From UMGS692 sp963653425 (GTDB taxonomy: Bacteria; Bacillota; Clostridia; Christensenellales; CAG-314): a stretch of 23,854 bases of DNA. Shown here piece after piece: positions 6,300-14,288 of the stretch. Below the pieces are notes generated by a model. It ran no database searches. It saw nothing but the letters and a program-made list of their open reading frames with translations, and was not told the DNA's origin. The position numbers and the translations under genes were made by a program. The stretch's first letter is position 1, and every line of letters begins with the position of its first letter. The DNA is taken from positions 1 through 23,854 of the forward strand of contig CAVJWC010000016.1 in the NCBI GenBank assembly GCA_963653425.1, in the 5' to 3' direction.

Positions 6300-7619
6300 A
6301 TGAGAGATTACGGCGTACTGTTTCAGGGACTGAGCTACGCGGAAGGCTTATCGTTTTCGTTGCTTACGACCTTCGGGACGGGCGGAAGTGTGGCGTTCGC
6401 GGTTTATCCGAGGACCGTTTCCGAGCTTATACGGGCGGTGTGCGTCGCGAGCAAAACCCGCGTTCCGTTTATCGTGCTGGGCGGAGGGTCGAACGTTATT
6501 GCTTCGGATAAAGGCTACGGCGGAACGGTTATTTCGACTGCGAGAATGAGAGGAATTTCGGGCGCGGGCGAAACTTTTACGGCAAAAGCGGGAACGAAAC
6601 TCAAAGACGTCTACGACTACGCAAGAGAACGGAATATCGGCGGATTCGAGTTTATGCGGTTTATCCCGGGGAGCGCGGGCGCTTCCGTCGTCGGTAACGC
6701 AGGATGCTTTGGAAGAGATATGGCTTGCGTTACGGAAAGAATCCGAGCGTTGGACCTTAAAAAACTTGCGGAATTTTTCGGCTACGACGATTTTTGCGCG
6801 GTCGACGGCTTTTCGGGGAACGAACCTTTTTCGGACAAAAGGAAGAAAGCCGAGGTTCAAAGGAAGGAAAACGAGACTCAAAGGAAGGAAAACGAGTTTT
6901 CAGGGAACGCAGAAAGCCTGCTTCAAAGAAAGGAAGAAGAAAATTCGGTAAAAAGACCTCTCGGCGACCTTTCGGACGAAAGAAACGCGGACGAACGTTC
7001 TTATAGGAGCGCATGTAGAATTCCAAACGAAAATTCGGCTGAAATTACACGAATGCGCAAATTCGGTTCGGGCGAAAGGAACGAAAAAGAAAAAACGAAA
7101 GGAAGATTTGCCGACAGAAAGGCGGACGGCTTTATAAGAACGGAAGAACTCAGAGAAGCGGTTAAAGCTTCGGAAGTGTGTTTTAGCAGGGAAGAAGCGA
7201 AGTTCGGTTACAGGACTTCCGCGCTTTCGGGAGGAAGATACCTCGTTACGGGAGTCGTGTTCAGAGGCAAAGGAAAGTTCGACGAAGAACTTGCGGTCGC
7301 GCTTAACAGAATCAAGGTTTCTTCTCAGCCTATGGGTTGCCGTTCGGCAGGAAGCGTGTTTTTACGAAGCGGTGAGTTTTACCCCGCAAAAGCCATAGAC
7401 GAAATGGGCTTAAAAGGCTTGTCTTTGGGCGGAGCGACCGTCCACAGCCGTCACGCGGGCTTTATCGTGAACGAAGGAAACGCTACTTCCGAGGACGTTC
7501 TCGGGCTTATCGGAATTTTAAGAGAGAAACTGTTTTTGCATTGCGGTGAAAAGGTCAGAACGGAAATCGTCTATATCGGCGACGGCGCGTACAGACTTAA
7601 CGAACGGACGGAACGTTGA
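6300..7619 (+). CDS. murB: UDP-N-acetylenolpyruvoylglucosamine reductase with internal insert
   Basis: 439 residues; MurB is usually about 300. It reduces enolpyruvyl-UDP-GlcNAc to UDP-MurNAc with NADPH and FAD in the cytoplasm. FAD-domain motifs: TTFGTGGSV near residue 22, LGGGSNVIASDKGYGG, and FIPGSAGASVVGNAGCFGRDM ending at about 141. Substrate-domain motifs: FGYRTSAL (Y304), CRSAGSVF with the catalytic Ser, GGATVHSRHAGFIVN, and a C-terminal TEIVYIGDG with the conserved Glu. Between residues about 155 and 285 is a charged low-complexity insert absent from the family, including a 21-bp in-frame tandem repeat (6855-6896; VQRKENE/TQRKENE). ATG 6300 is chosen because AGGAGG (6291-6296) precedes it and MurB homology starts there. 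The spacing of three bases is short. The open frame upstream is repeat DNA. The PHP gene follows at 105 bp. Confidence 0.92.
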   Translation: MRDYGVLFQGLSYAEGLSFSLLTTFGTGGSVAFAVYPRTVSELIRAVCVASKTRVPFIVLGGGSNVIASDKGYGGTVISTARMRGISGAGETFTAKAGTKLKDVYDYARERNIGGFEFMRFIPGSAGASVVGNAGCFGRDMACVTERIRALDLKKLAEFFGYDDFCAVDGFSGNEPFSDKRKKAEVQRKENETQRKENEFSGNAESLLQRKEEENSVKRPLGDLSDERNADERSYRSACRIPNENSAEITRMRKFGSGERNEKEKTKGRFADRKADGFIRTEELREAVKASEVCFSREEAKFGYRTSALSGGRYLVTGVVFRGKGKFDEELAVALNRIKVSSQPMGCRSAGSVFLRSGEFYPAKAIDEMGLKGLSLGGATVHSRHAGFIVNEGNATSEDVLGLIGILREKLFLHCGEKVRTEIVYIGDGAYRLNERTER

Positions 7620-7724
7620 ATTAAACGCAAAAGTCGCAGTTAAGCGGGGAAGCGGAGAACTTCGAGCCTTAAACCTTACGCAAAGCGGTTTATTAAAAGA
7701 AAGAATTATAGTTACGGAGAAAAA

Positions 7725-8498
7725 ATGCTTTTTTCGGATCTTCATACACACACCGTGTTTTCTCACGGAAAAGGAACGATAGAAGAAAACTTCAATCGCG
7801 CAAACGAAATCGGACTTGCGCAACTCGGCATTTCCGACCACGGACTCGGACACTTAATGTTCGGAGTCAAGAAGAAGAACATTGCCGTTATGAGGCAGGA
7901 AGTCGAACGCCTTAACGCGAAAGGAAAGCCTACGCGCGTTTATCTCGGCATAGAAGCCAATTTAACCGACTTTGACGGGAATATCGACCTGACTTGGGAA
8001 GAAGTCAAGCTTTTCGATTACGTTATCGCGGGTTACCATAAGGCTTCCGCGCCGTCGGATTTCGGCAGTTTCTTTTCGTATAATCTCGGCGGAATTTTCA
8101 GGGATTTAGTCAAAGCCAAGCCCGACGAGAAGTTCACGCAGGCTTATATAAAAGCCATAAAATCGGGCAAAATCGACATAATCAGCCACCTTAACCTCGG
8201 CGTCAGAACCTACGTTAAAGAGGTAGGAAAAGCGGCGCGCGATTACGGCGTAATGATAGAGCTTAACGGCAAAGGCGTGGCGATGACCGACGAAGAACTT
8301 GCCGAACTCAACAACCTCGGGGTTACTTTCATAATAAACTCGGACGCGCACACTCCCGATCGTGTGGGCGACGTCGGCAAACCTCTCGCCGCGGCGGAAA
8401 GAGCGGGCATTCCCGAAAGCCGAATCGTAAACCTCTGCGGTCCCGTGGATATGGAGTTTTTCGCTTCGAGAAAGTCCACGAGCGTCACGAAGAAGTAA
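7725..8498 (+). CDS. PHP-domain metal-dependent phosphoesterase
   Basis: 257 residues, full length for a single PHP domain. The metal-binding signature is present in order: DLHTHTVFSHG (residues 5-15), ISDHGLGH, GIEANL with its Glu, AGYHKA, DIISHLNLG, and IINSDAHTPD near the C-terminus. This pattern fits the YcdX-like branch of the PHP family, which hydrolyses phosphoesters using a trinuclear metal site. The physiological substrate is not known from sequence. GGAG lies seven bases before the ATG. A PHP gene next to murB is a common arrangement in Clostridia, and here it may share the murB transcript. There is no polymerase domain and no membrane segment. Confidence 0.88.
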   Translation: MLFSDLHTHTVFSHGKGTIEENFNRANEIGLAQLGISDHGLGHLMFGVKKKNIAVMRQEVERLNAKGKPTRVYLGIEANLTDFDGNIDLTWEEVKLFDYVIAGYHKASAPSDFGSFFSYNLGGIFRDLVKAKPDEKFTQAYIKAIKSGKIDIISHLNLGVRTYVKEVGKAARDYGVMIELNGKGVAMTDEELAELNNLGVTFIINSDAHTPDRVGDVGKPLAAAERAGIPESRIVNLCGPVDMEFFASRKSTSVTKK

Positions 8499-9036
8499 AA
8501 CCGCGCGAATAAGAAGCAAGAATGCTTGCGAGCGTAAGCCTTACGGAAGAACGGCAAGTTTTGCGCCTTGACCGAGCGTTTCTGAAAGGAAAGAGGGATT
8601 GCACGGAAAGCGCAAGGTTTTGCGGACGGAAAGTAGGTTTGCCGGAAGAATGAGAATTTCGCAAAGTTTGCGGAATTAAAGCAAAGCTTTTTAAGGAACG
8701 CAGACAATTTTTCGGAAGAAAATAAGTCTTTTAAGGAACGCAAGCAGTTTTCGGAAGAAAGTAAATTTATACGGAAAGAGAACGTAAGCTTTCGAGAGAA
8801 CGTGAGGTTTTACGGACGGAACGTAGACTTGCGGAAGAATGCAAGTTCGCGGACGGAACGAGAGATTGCGCGAAAAGAAAATGCGAGATTGCGGGAAGAA
8901 CGTGAGTTTCACGCGCAATAAATATACAAGTTACGCATAAATATGCGGTTGCAGGAGAATAGAAGGGTTTATTCCGCGCGCCGAATGGGAATAAACGGCA
9001 GACGAATTTCGGCTTAATAAAACAACGGGGACTAAT
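8499..9036. other. Degenerate repeat-like spacer before the Mrr-type gene
   Basis: 538 bp without a supportable gene. Roughly 8560-8910 consists of diverged copies of a word like GGAACGYAAG-TTT-GCGGAAGAA, spaced about 25-35 bp apart (for example near 8696, 8737, 8781 and 8820). The last 120 bp, before the gene at 9037, are ordinary AT-rich sequence. No clear -35/-10 pair was found. Confidence 0.6.
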
Positions 9037-12000
9037 ATGGTAAAAGACGAATACAGCGACGTAACGGAAGCACAAAATACACCTGAAACACCGAAGCAGA
9101 CGCCTGAAAAGACTGCGCAAAAACCTTCGGACAAGCCTGAAAAGAAAAAGTCTTCGGGCAAGTCCGAAAAAGGGCAAAAAGCTTCCCAAAAGAAAGCAAA
9201 CAAACCCGAAAAGGAAAACAAACCTGAGGAAAATAAAGCAACTGCGGAAAATAAAGTTTCCGAAAAGAAAGCAGATAAGCCTAAAATAAAAAAACCGACG
9301 GAACAGCCTGTAATTGAGGAAAAGAAGCCGACGGAAAGCAAGCCTGCGGAAACCAAGGTAACCGCTGTAAATAATGCAATTGCGGAAACCAAGGTTAACA
9401 AAGGCAACGAAAACGACGGCGTAAATAACGCTGAAAACAAGATTACCGAAACCAAAGCAACTGCAGAAAACAAGACAACCGCGGAAACCAAGACTACCGA
9501 AAAGCAGGCGGAAAAGAATCAGGTTCCCGAAAAGCGGGCGGAAAAGAAAGCGGAAAAGGCTTCCGAAAAGCAGGCTTTGCAAAAGGATTCAGACAAGCAG
9601 AAATCCGAGAAAAAAGCCGAAGAAAAGAAAGAACCGACCGTGGGACAGCCGACGGAAAAAGTAACCGAAAAAGTAGCGAAAAAGAAAGTAATTTCCGATA
9701 GCAAAGAAGCAACCGCAGAAACCAAGGTAAACACGGAAAAGACTACCGAAAAGCAGGCGAAGGCGAAGAAAAACACGAAAAAACCTTCCGAAAAGAAACC
9801 CGCAACAACGGAAAAAACTACCGAGGCAAACAAGTCCGAGGAAAAGGAAGAAACGAAAAAAGCTGACGTTCCCGAGAAAAATGAAGTAATTGCCGAGAAG
9901 AAAGTTCCCGAAAAGCATAAACAGCCCGAAAAAGCAGAGAAAGCGGTAGTTTCCGAGAAAAAAGAAGAAACTCCCAAAAAGAAAGCAACTGCGGATAAGA
10001 AAGCAATTTCCGAGAAAAAGGAAGAAATTCCGAATAAAAAAGAAGCGCAAAAACCTGCCGGAAAGAAAGAAACTTCCGATAGCAAAGAAGTAGTTTCGGA
10101 AAAGAAAGAAAAAGCAGATAAAACGCTTTCCAAAGAACAGAAACAGCCTGAAAAGAATGGAAAAACCGAAGTTAAGGCGAAATCGGCAACGGAAACGGCT
10201 AAGGAAAACGAGGTAGCTTCGGACAAGACGAATTCCGAAAAGAATGCGGAAGAAAAGCAGGCTAAGCCCGTGCATAAAAATACGTCAGGCAAGAAAGCCG
10301 AGAAACCCGTAAAAGAAGAGAAATTTACGGAAAGACAGATAAAAGAAGAGAAAACGGCAGAAAAAGTTACCGAAAAACGCGAAGAAAATGCGCTTTCCAA
10401 AGAACAGAAACAGCCCGAAAAGAAGGAAAAACCCGAAGTTAAGGCGCAATCGACAACGGAAAAGGCTAAGGAAAACGAGGTAACTTCGGACAAGACGAAT
10501 TCCCAAAAGAATGCGGAAGAAAAGCAGGCTAAGCCCGTGCATAAAAATACGTCAGGCAAGAAAGCCGAGAAACCCGTAAAAGAAGAGAAATTTACGGAAA
10601 GACAGATAAAAGAAGAGAAAACGGCAGAAAAAGTTACCGAAAAACGCGAAGAAAATGCGCTTTCCAAAGAACAGAAACAGCCCGAAAAGAAGGAAAAACC
10701 CGAAGTTAAGGCGCAATCGACAACGGAAAAGGCTAAGGAAAACGAGGTAACTTCGGACAAGAACGTAAATTCCGCAAAGAAAGAAACTTCCGGGAAGAAC
10801 GCGCAACCCGAGAAAGAAAGTCCGAAAGAAAGTTCCCCAAATAAAGCAAAGGGCGCGAGAAAACCCGCAAAGAAAGCCAAGACGGAAGCGAAAATTCAAG
10901 CCGAAAACAAAGCCGAAACGAATCCCGAAACCGAGAAGAAAGCCGAAGTTGCAATAAAACCAGAAGCCGAGAAGAAAGGTAAAAACGAATCCGAGAATAA
11001 ATCGGAAACCGCACAAAAAGCTGAAGTCAAAGCCGAAACTGCACAAAAAAACGAAGTTGCAACGGACGCAAACGCTACGAATAAATCCGAAACGGCGAAA
11101 AAAACTTCGTCCAAATCCAAAAAGCAAAAGAAAGGCGCGAAAGTTGCCGAAGCCGTAAAGGAAAGCGCAACCGAAAAAGAACCCGTAAAAGCAACGGACG
11201 CACCCAAGGAAACCGAAAAACCCGAAACGGTTTCCGTTACGCCGACCGAAAAACAGAAAGAAGAAGTTTCTCATACCGAAAAACAGAAAGAAGTAGTTTC
11301 CGTTTCCGAAGAAACAAAGTCGGAAGAGCCGAAAAAGACGCAGAACTTACACAAAAAGCCTTCTAAGGCGCGGAAAAACGATAAAAAAGAAGCAAAAACG
11401 GCAACTTCTCAGCCCGAAAACAGACAGCTTTTCCAGTCCGAAACTCAAAAATCCGAAGTTTCTGAAAAGTCCGAACACAAACCCGACAAGAAGGCGCAGA
11501 AGCAAAAAGCACAACAGCCTTCCCAAACCAAATCGAAAGAAGCCGAAACTTCCAAGACCGAAGCCAAGAAAGAAGAAACTTCCGCTTTGACGAAAAACGC
11601 TTTACAAGCCGAAACAGAACGGGCTTCTCAACCCAAGACAAATAAACCCGCAAAGGCGAATAAACCTGCCAAAGCAGACGAGAAGACAAAGGAAAACAAG
11701 CCCGAAAAAGCAGATAAACCCGTAAAAACGGACGGGAACGCAAAGGCGAATAAACCTGCAAAAGCAAACAAACCGACAAAAACGGACGAAAACGCGGTTA
11801 CCGAAAAGGTTTCCGAAAAGACGGCGCAAAATGCGGAAAAGCCGTTGAATTTCCACAGGACGTACGCGGTTTACGACCTCGACAGGCGGAATATCTGGAG
11901 CAAGAGTCGCCACAACGTCGACACGGTTGCGTTCGGGGCAAGCATAAGAGCAAGAAGAAAGCCGAAGGTTCAGCCCGAATTCGTCAGAGTTCCCGAAGAA

Positions 12001-13170
12001 AAGGCGTTCGCGCCCGTCAATCAGAATCAGGTTACCCTGACCAAGAAGATGGTCAACGACGTAATCGTTTCCATTTTCGAAACCAAGCCTAAAATTACGC
12101 GCAAAGACCTTATCGACGAAGCCATGAAGCACTACGGACTTACCGCAATGCAACTGGCTGAAAGAAGCAGTACGTCGCTTGCAACGCGCTATAAGTCGCT
12201 CACGGGTTCGGTTATAAACGAGCTTCTCGGTCAGCACCTTTTGGAATACGAAGACAAAGACCTTAAGCTCGTAAATACCGTTCAGGAAACGCAACAGAGC
12301 ATAAATTACAAAACGCAGATTCTCGCCCTTTTATCCGACGGTCAGTCGCGCACCAAAGCCGAGATTCTCGACGCAGTTTCGGGGAACGCCACGGCTTCCG
12401 TTCAATCCGACAACGCTCTTTCTTCCGAAAACGGTGCCGACCTTTCCGAAAAACTTACCCAAGAACCTACGAAACGCGACGTTAACAGGCGGGCAATCGC
12501 AGGAACGGCTCTTCGTCAGCTCGAAGATCTCGGCGAGCTTTTCCGTCGCAACGGCAGGTATTTCCTCAAAACGAGCGAAAAGTACCCCGCAACCCCCATC
12601 GGCGCGCATTTTATCGACACGGAAAAGTTCTATCTCGACGCGGTCAACGGCAGGCTCAGTCGTTCCAAGTACGAAAACAAGCTTAAAATGGCGTATATGA
12701 AAGCCATCAACATCAACGGCAGCGTGTTTATGGAAATCCTTGCGCTCAAAACCGTAAAAACCCTGTTCGGACAGTCCGTCGTAAGCGACGAACTCACCGC
12801 AGGTCCCAACGACAACGGTATCGACGGTATCGTCGAAGTCGTAGATCCCCTCGGATTCCGCGAAAAAATCCTTATCCAAGCCAAAACCCGCCAGCGCCTC
12901 AATACGAGCGTTACCGTCAAGGAACTCCGCGAGTTCGCCGGCGTTATGCAGGGAGCGCGCGCTACCAAAGGCGTTATGGCAACCAACGCAAGTATTCACG
13001 AGGAAGGTAAACGCTTCGCCGCTACCATCCCCAACCTCACCTGCATAGACAAAGACCGACTCTTCGCCATCGCCCTCAAACACTCCATTGGTATCGTGTT
13101 CGACGATAAAGGTATCCCTTTCCTCGACGCAGGTCTGTTCATTAACTACTCCCTCGGCGTCAGCCGATAA
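9037..13170 (+). CDS. Giant Lys/Glu-rich repetitive protein with C-terminal winged-helix and Mrr-type nuclease domains
   Basis: 1377 residues. Residues 1 to about 935 are almost only Lys, Glu, Ala, Thr, Pro, Ser, Asn and Gln, without hydrophobic segments. They should be disordered or extended, and include 89-residue tandem repeats (see 10126-10761) and PAKANKPAKA-like repeats near the end. Order begins at NFHRTYAVYDLDRRNIW (about 937). Residues about 1000-1080 and 1090-1183 look like helical or winged-helix domains, as in Mrr_N. The last 190 residues match the Mrr-type restriction endonuclease fold: GPNDNGIDGIVEV with D1263, IQAK with Q1281 and K1283, ELREFAG, KGVMATNASIHEEGKRFA, and LTCIDKDRLFAIAL. 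The PD-(D/E)xK centre therefore appears intact in its QxK form. The start has only a weak GGGGA. There is no methylase or other defence gene beside it, so a role as a restriction enzyme is unproven. Confidence 0.85.
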   Translation: MVKDEYSDVTEAQNTPETPKQTPEKTAQKPSDKPEKKKSSGKSEKGQKASQKKANKPEKENKPEENKATAENKVSEKKADKPKIKKPTEQPVIEEKKPTESKPAETKVTAVNNAIAETKVNKGNENDGVNNAENKITETKATAENKTTAETKTTEKQAEKNQVPEKRAEKKAEKASEKQALQKDSDKQKSEKKAEEKKEPTVGQPTEKVTEKVAKKKVISDSKEATAETKVNTEKTTEKQAKAKKNTKKPSEKKPATTEKTTEANKSEEKEETKKADVPEKNEVIAEKKVPEKHKQPEKAEKAVVSEKKEETPKKKATADKKAISEKKEEIPNKKEAQKPAGKKETSDSKEVVSEKKEKADKTLSKEQKQPEKNGKTEVKAKSATETAKENEVASDKTNSEKNAEEKQAKPVHKNTSGKKAEKPVKEEKFTERQIKEEKTAEKVTEKREENALSKEQKQPEKKEKPEVKAQSTTEKAKENEVTSDKTNSQKNAEEKQAKPVHKNTSGKKAEKPVKEEKFTERQIKEEKTAEKVTEKREENALSKEQKQPEKKEKPEVKAQSTTEKAKENEVTSDKNVNSAKKETSGKNAQPEKESPKESSPNKAKGARKPAKKAKTEAKIQAENKAETNPETEKKAEVAIKPEAEKKGKNESENKSETAQKAEVKAETAQKNEVATDANATNKSETAKKTSSKSKKQKKGAKVAEAVKESATEKEPVKATDAPKETEKPETVSVTPTEKQKEEVSHTEKQKEVVSVSEETKSEEPKKTQNLHKKPSKARKNDKKEAKTATSQPENRQLFQSETQKSEVSEKSEHKPDKKAQKQKAQQPSQTKSKEAETSKTEAKKEETSALTKNALQAETERASQPKTNKPAKANKPAKADEKTKENKPEKADKPVKTDGNAKANKPAKANKPTKTDENAVTEKVSEKTAQNAEKPLNFHRTYAVYDLDRRNIWSKSRHNVDTVAFGASIRARRKPKVQPEFVRVPEEKAFAPVNQNQVTLTKKMVNDVIVSIFETKPKITRKDLIDEAMKHYGLTAMQLAERSSTSLATRYKSLTGSVINELLGQHLLEYEDKDLKLVNTVQETQQSINYKTQILALLSDGQSRTKAEILDAVSGNATASVQSDNALSSENGADLSEKLTQEPTKRDVNRRAIAGTALRQLEDLGELFRRNGRYFLKTSEKYPATPIGAHFIDTEKFYLDAVNGRLSRSKYENKLKMAYMKAININGSVFMEILALKTVKTLFGQSVVSDELTAGPNDNGIDGIVEVVDPLGFREKILIQAKTRQRLNTSVTVKELREFAGVMQGARATKGVMATNASIHEEGKRFAATIPNLTCIDKDRLFAIALKHSIGIVFDDKGIPFLDAGLFINYSLGVSR
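10126..10761 (+). repeat. 267-bp in-frame tandem repeat inside the giant gene
   Basis: Units start at 10126, 10393 and 10660, giving about 2.4 copies of 267 bp (89 codons). The second and third copies are nearly identical as far as the third extends (to about 10761). The first is more diverged. Each unit begins with LSKEQKQPEK and ends with EKREENA. The near identity points to recent duplication. Confidence 0.93.
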
Positions 13171-13189
13171 GAACAGGCTTCCTTTTTCC

Positions 13190-13382
13190 CCTACTTTCTT
13201 TGGAAAAGAAAGTAGGCAAAGAAACTTTCACCGAGCTTCGCATATCCGTTAGTGTAGTGCGAGTTTCTCTACTTTCTTCTGCGAAGAACCTACTTTCTTT
13301 GGGAAAGAAAGTAGGCAAAGAAACTTTCACTGAGCTTCGCATAGCTATTGGAATATTGCGAATTTTACGGAAAGTAAGCAAA
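13190..13382 (+). repeat. Two to three CTTTCTTT-hairpin repeat units after the giant gene
   Basis: Perfect 12-bp stems lie at 13190-13216 (loop GGA) and 13289-13315 (loop GGG), each followed by GCAAAGAAACTTTCAC, GAGCTTCGCATA and a second arm pair TTCGC/GCGA. Between them, CTACTTTCTTC-TGC-GAAGAA (13269-13287) is a truncated hairpin. The first hairpin starts 20 bp after the stop codon of the Mrr-type gene but lacks a T-tract. Confidence 0.88.
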
Positions 13383-14065
13383 AAACTTTCACCGTGGGAG
13401 CGTTGAAAGACAACGGATAGTCCGCTTTTGAAAGAGCAATGAGAGCTTGGAAGTAAAGAAAACTAACGGCAACTATCAATTACAGATAAAACTTATAAAG
13501 AAAGAATTTCACCCTCCCATAATGAAGTTCTTTGTTGAGCTTTCCCTTTAACTTACTTTCTTTGGAAAAGAAAGTAGGCAAAGAAACTTTCATTGAGCTT
13601 CGCATATCTTATCAGAACAATGCGAATTTTACGGAAAGTAAGCAAAGAAATTTTCACCGTGGGAGCGTTGAAAGACAACGGATAGTCCGCTTTTGAAAGA
13701 GCAATGAGAGCTTGGAAGTAAAGAAAACTAACGGCAACTATCAATTACAGATAAAACTTATAAAGAAAGAATTTCACCCTCCCATAATGAAGTTCTTTGT
13801 TGAGCTTTCCCTTTAACTTACTTTCTTTGGAAAAGAAAGTAGGCAAAGAAACTTTCATTGAGCTTCGCATATCTTATCAGAACAATGCGAATTTTACGGA
13901 AAGTAAGCAAAGAAATTTTCACCGTGGGAGCGTTGAAAGACAACGGATAGTCCGCTTTTGAAAGAGCAATGAGAGCTTGGAAGTAAAGAAAACTAACGGC
14001 AACTATCAATTACAGATAAAACTTATAAAGAAAGAATTTCACCCTCCCATAATGAAGTTCTTTGT
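13358..14065 (+). repeat. 265-bp tandem repeat, about 2.7 copies
   Basis: The block starting GCGAATTTTACGGAAAGTAAG occurs at 13358, 13622 and 13887. The period is 264 then 265 bp, owing to a single-base difference near 13381. Copies two and three appear identical until they end at about 14065. Each unit contains one CTTTCTTT hairpin (13552-13578, 13817-13843), the GCAAAGAAACTTTCATTGAG tail, and a unique 180-bp stretch including CACCGTGGGAGCG and CACCCTCCCATAATG. Identical 63-codon frames on the minus strand are by-products of the repeat, and no gene is called. CACCGTGGGAG and CACCCTCCCAT could pair over a long distance (GTGGGAG/CTCCCA). Confidence 0.93.
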
Positions 14066-14218
14066 GCAACTTTCTCGAAAGAAAGTTGCGAAGTTCTTTG
14101 GTTCTTTCTTTCAAGAAAGAACGGAAAATATTCGGCTACCGAATTGTATAGTTTTGCGAAGCTACAATGGGTCCGGCGTCACGCCGGTCTTTGCCTACTT
14201 TCTTTCAAGAAAGTAGGC
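14066..14218 (+). repeat. Hairpin module copy B, upstream of the leucine-rich-repeat gene
   Basis: In order: GCAACTTTCT/AGAAAGTTGC (14066-14089), GTTCTTTCTT/AAGAAAGAAC (14101-14122), ATTCGG-CTA-CCGAAT (about 14129-14143), CCGGCG-TCA-CGCCGG (14173-14187), and GCCTACTTTCTT/AAGAAAGTAGGC (14193-14218). The spacing is the same as in copy A before murB (constant offset of 7930 bp). Several stems differ in sequence but remain paired. Confidence 0.85.
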
Positions 14219-14252
14219 GCGAAGCGGATAAGGAAACAGCAAAGTTTCTTTG

Positions 14253-14277
14253 CTGCTTTCTTTTCCAAAGAAAGCAG
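14253..14277 (+). repeat. CTGCTTTCTTT hairpin before the leucine-rich-repeat gene
   Basis: Perfect 11-bp arms with a TCC loop, ending 11 bp before the ATG at 14289. It is preceded by GCAAAGTTTCTTTGC, the family tail in inverted orientation. The same arm sequence occurs at 186-210. It sits immediately 5' of the ribosome binding site (AAGGA). Confidence 0.82.
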
Positions 14278-14288
14278 AATAAGGAATT

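Noticed and set aside
9519..11274. Long minus-strand frames opposite the giant gene, rich in Phe, Leu and Ser
   Set aside because: They are mirror translations of the Lys/Glu-rich coding strand and share its repeat boundaries. There is no independent start signal.
13190..13216. Intrinsic terminator of the giant gene
   Set aside because: The stem is strong, but no T-tract follows on either strand, and the same hairpin occurs repeatedly away from gene ends.
13553..14009. Two identical 63-codon open frames on the minus strand
   Set aside because: They are created by the 265-bp tandem repeat, have no family motif or clear ribosome binding site, and lie across hairpins.
13190..14277. CRISPR array
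   Set aside because: The repeats have periods of 265 bp or irregular spacing, they contain hairpins, and the sequences between copies are identical, not unique spacers. No cas genes are present.
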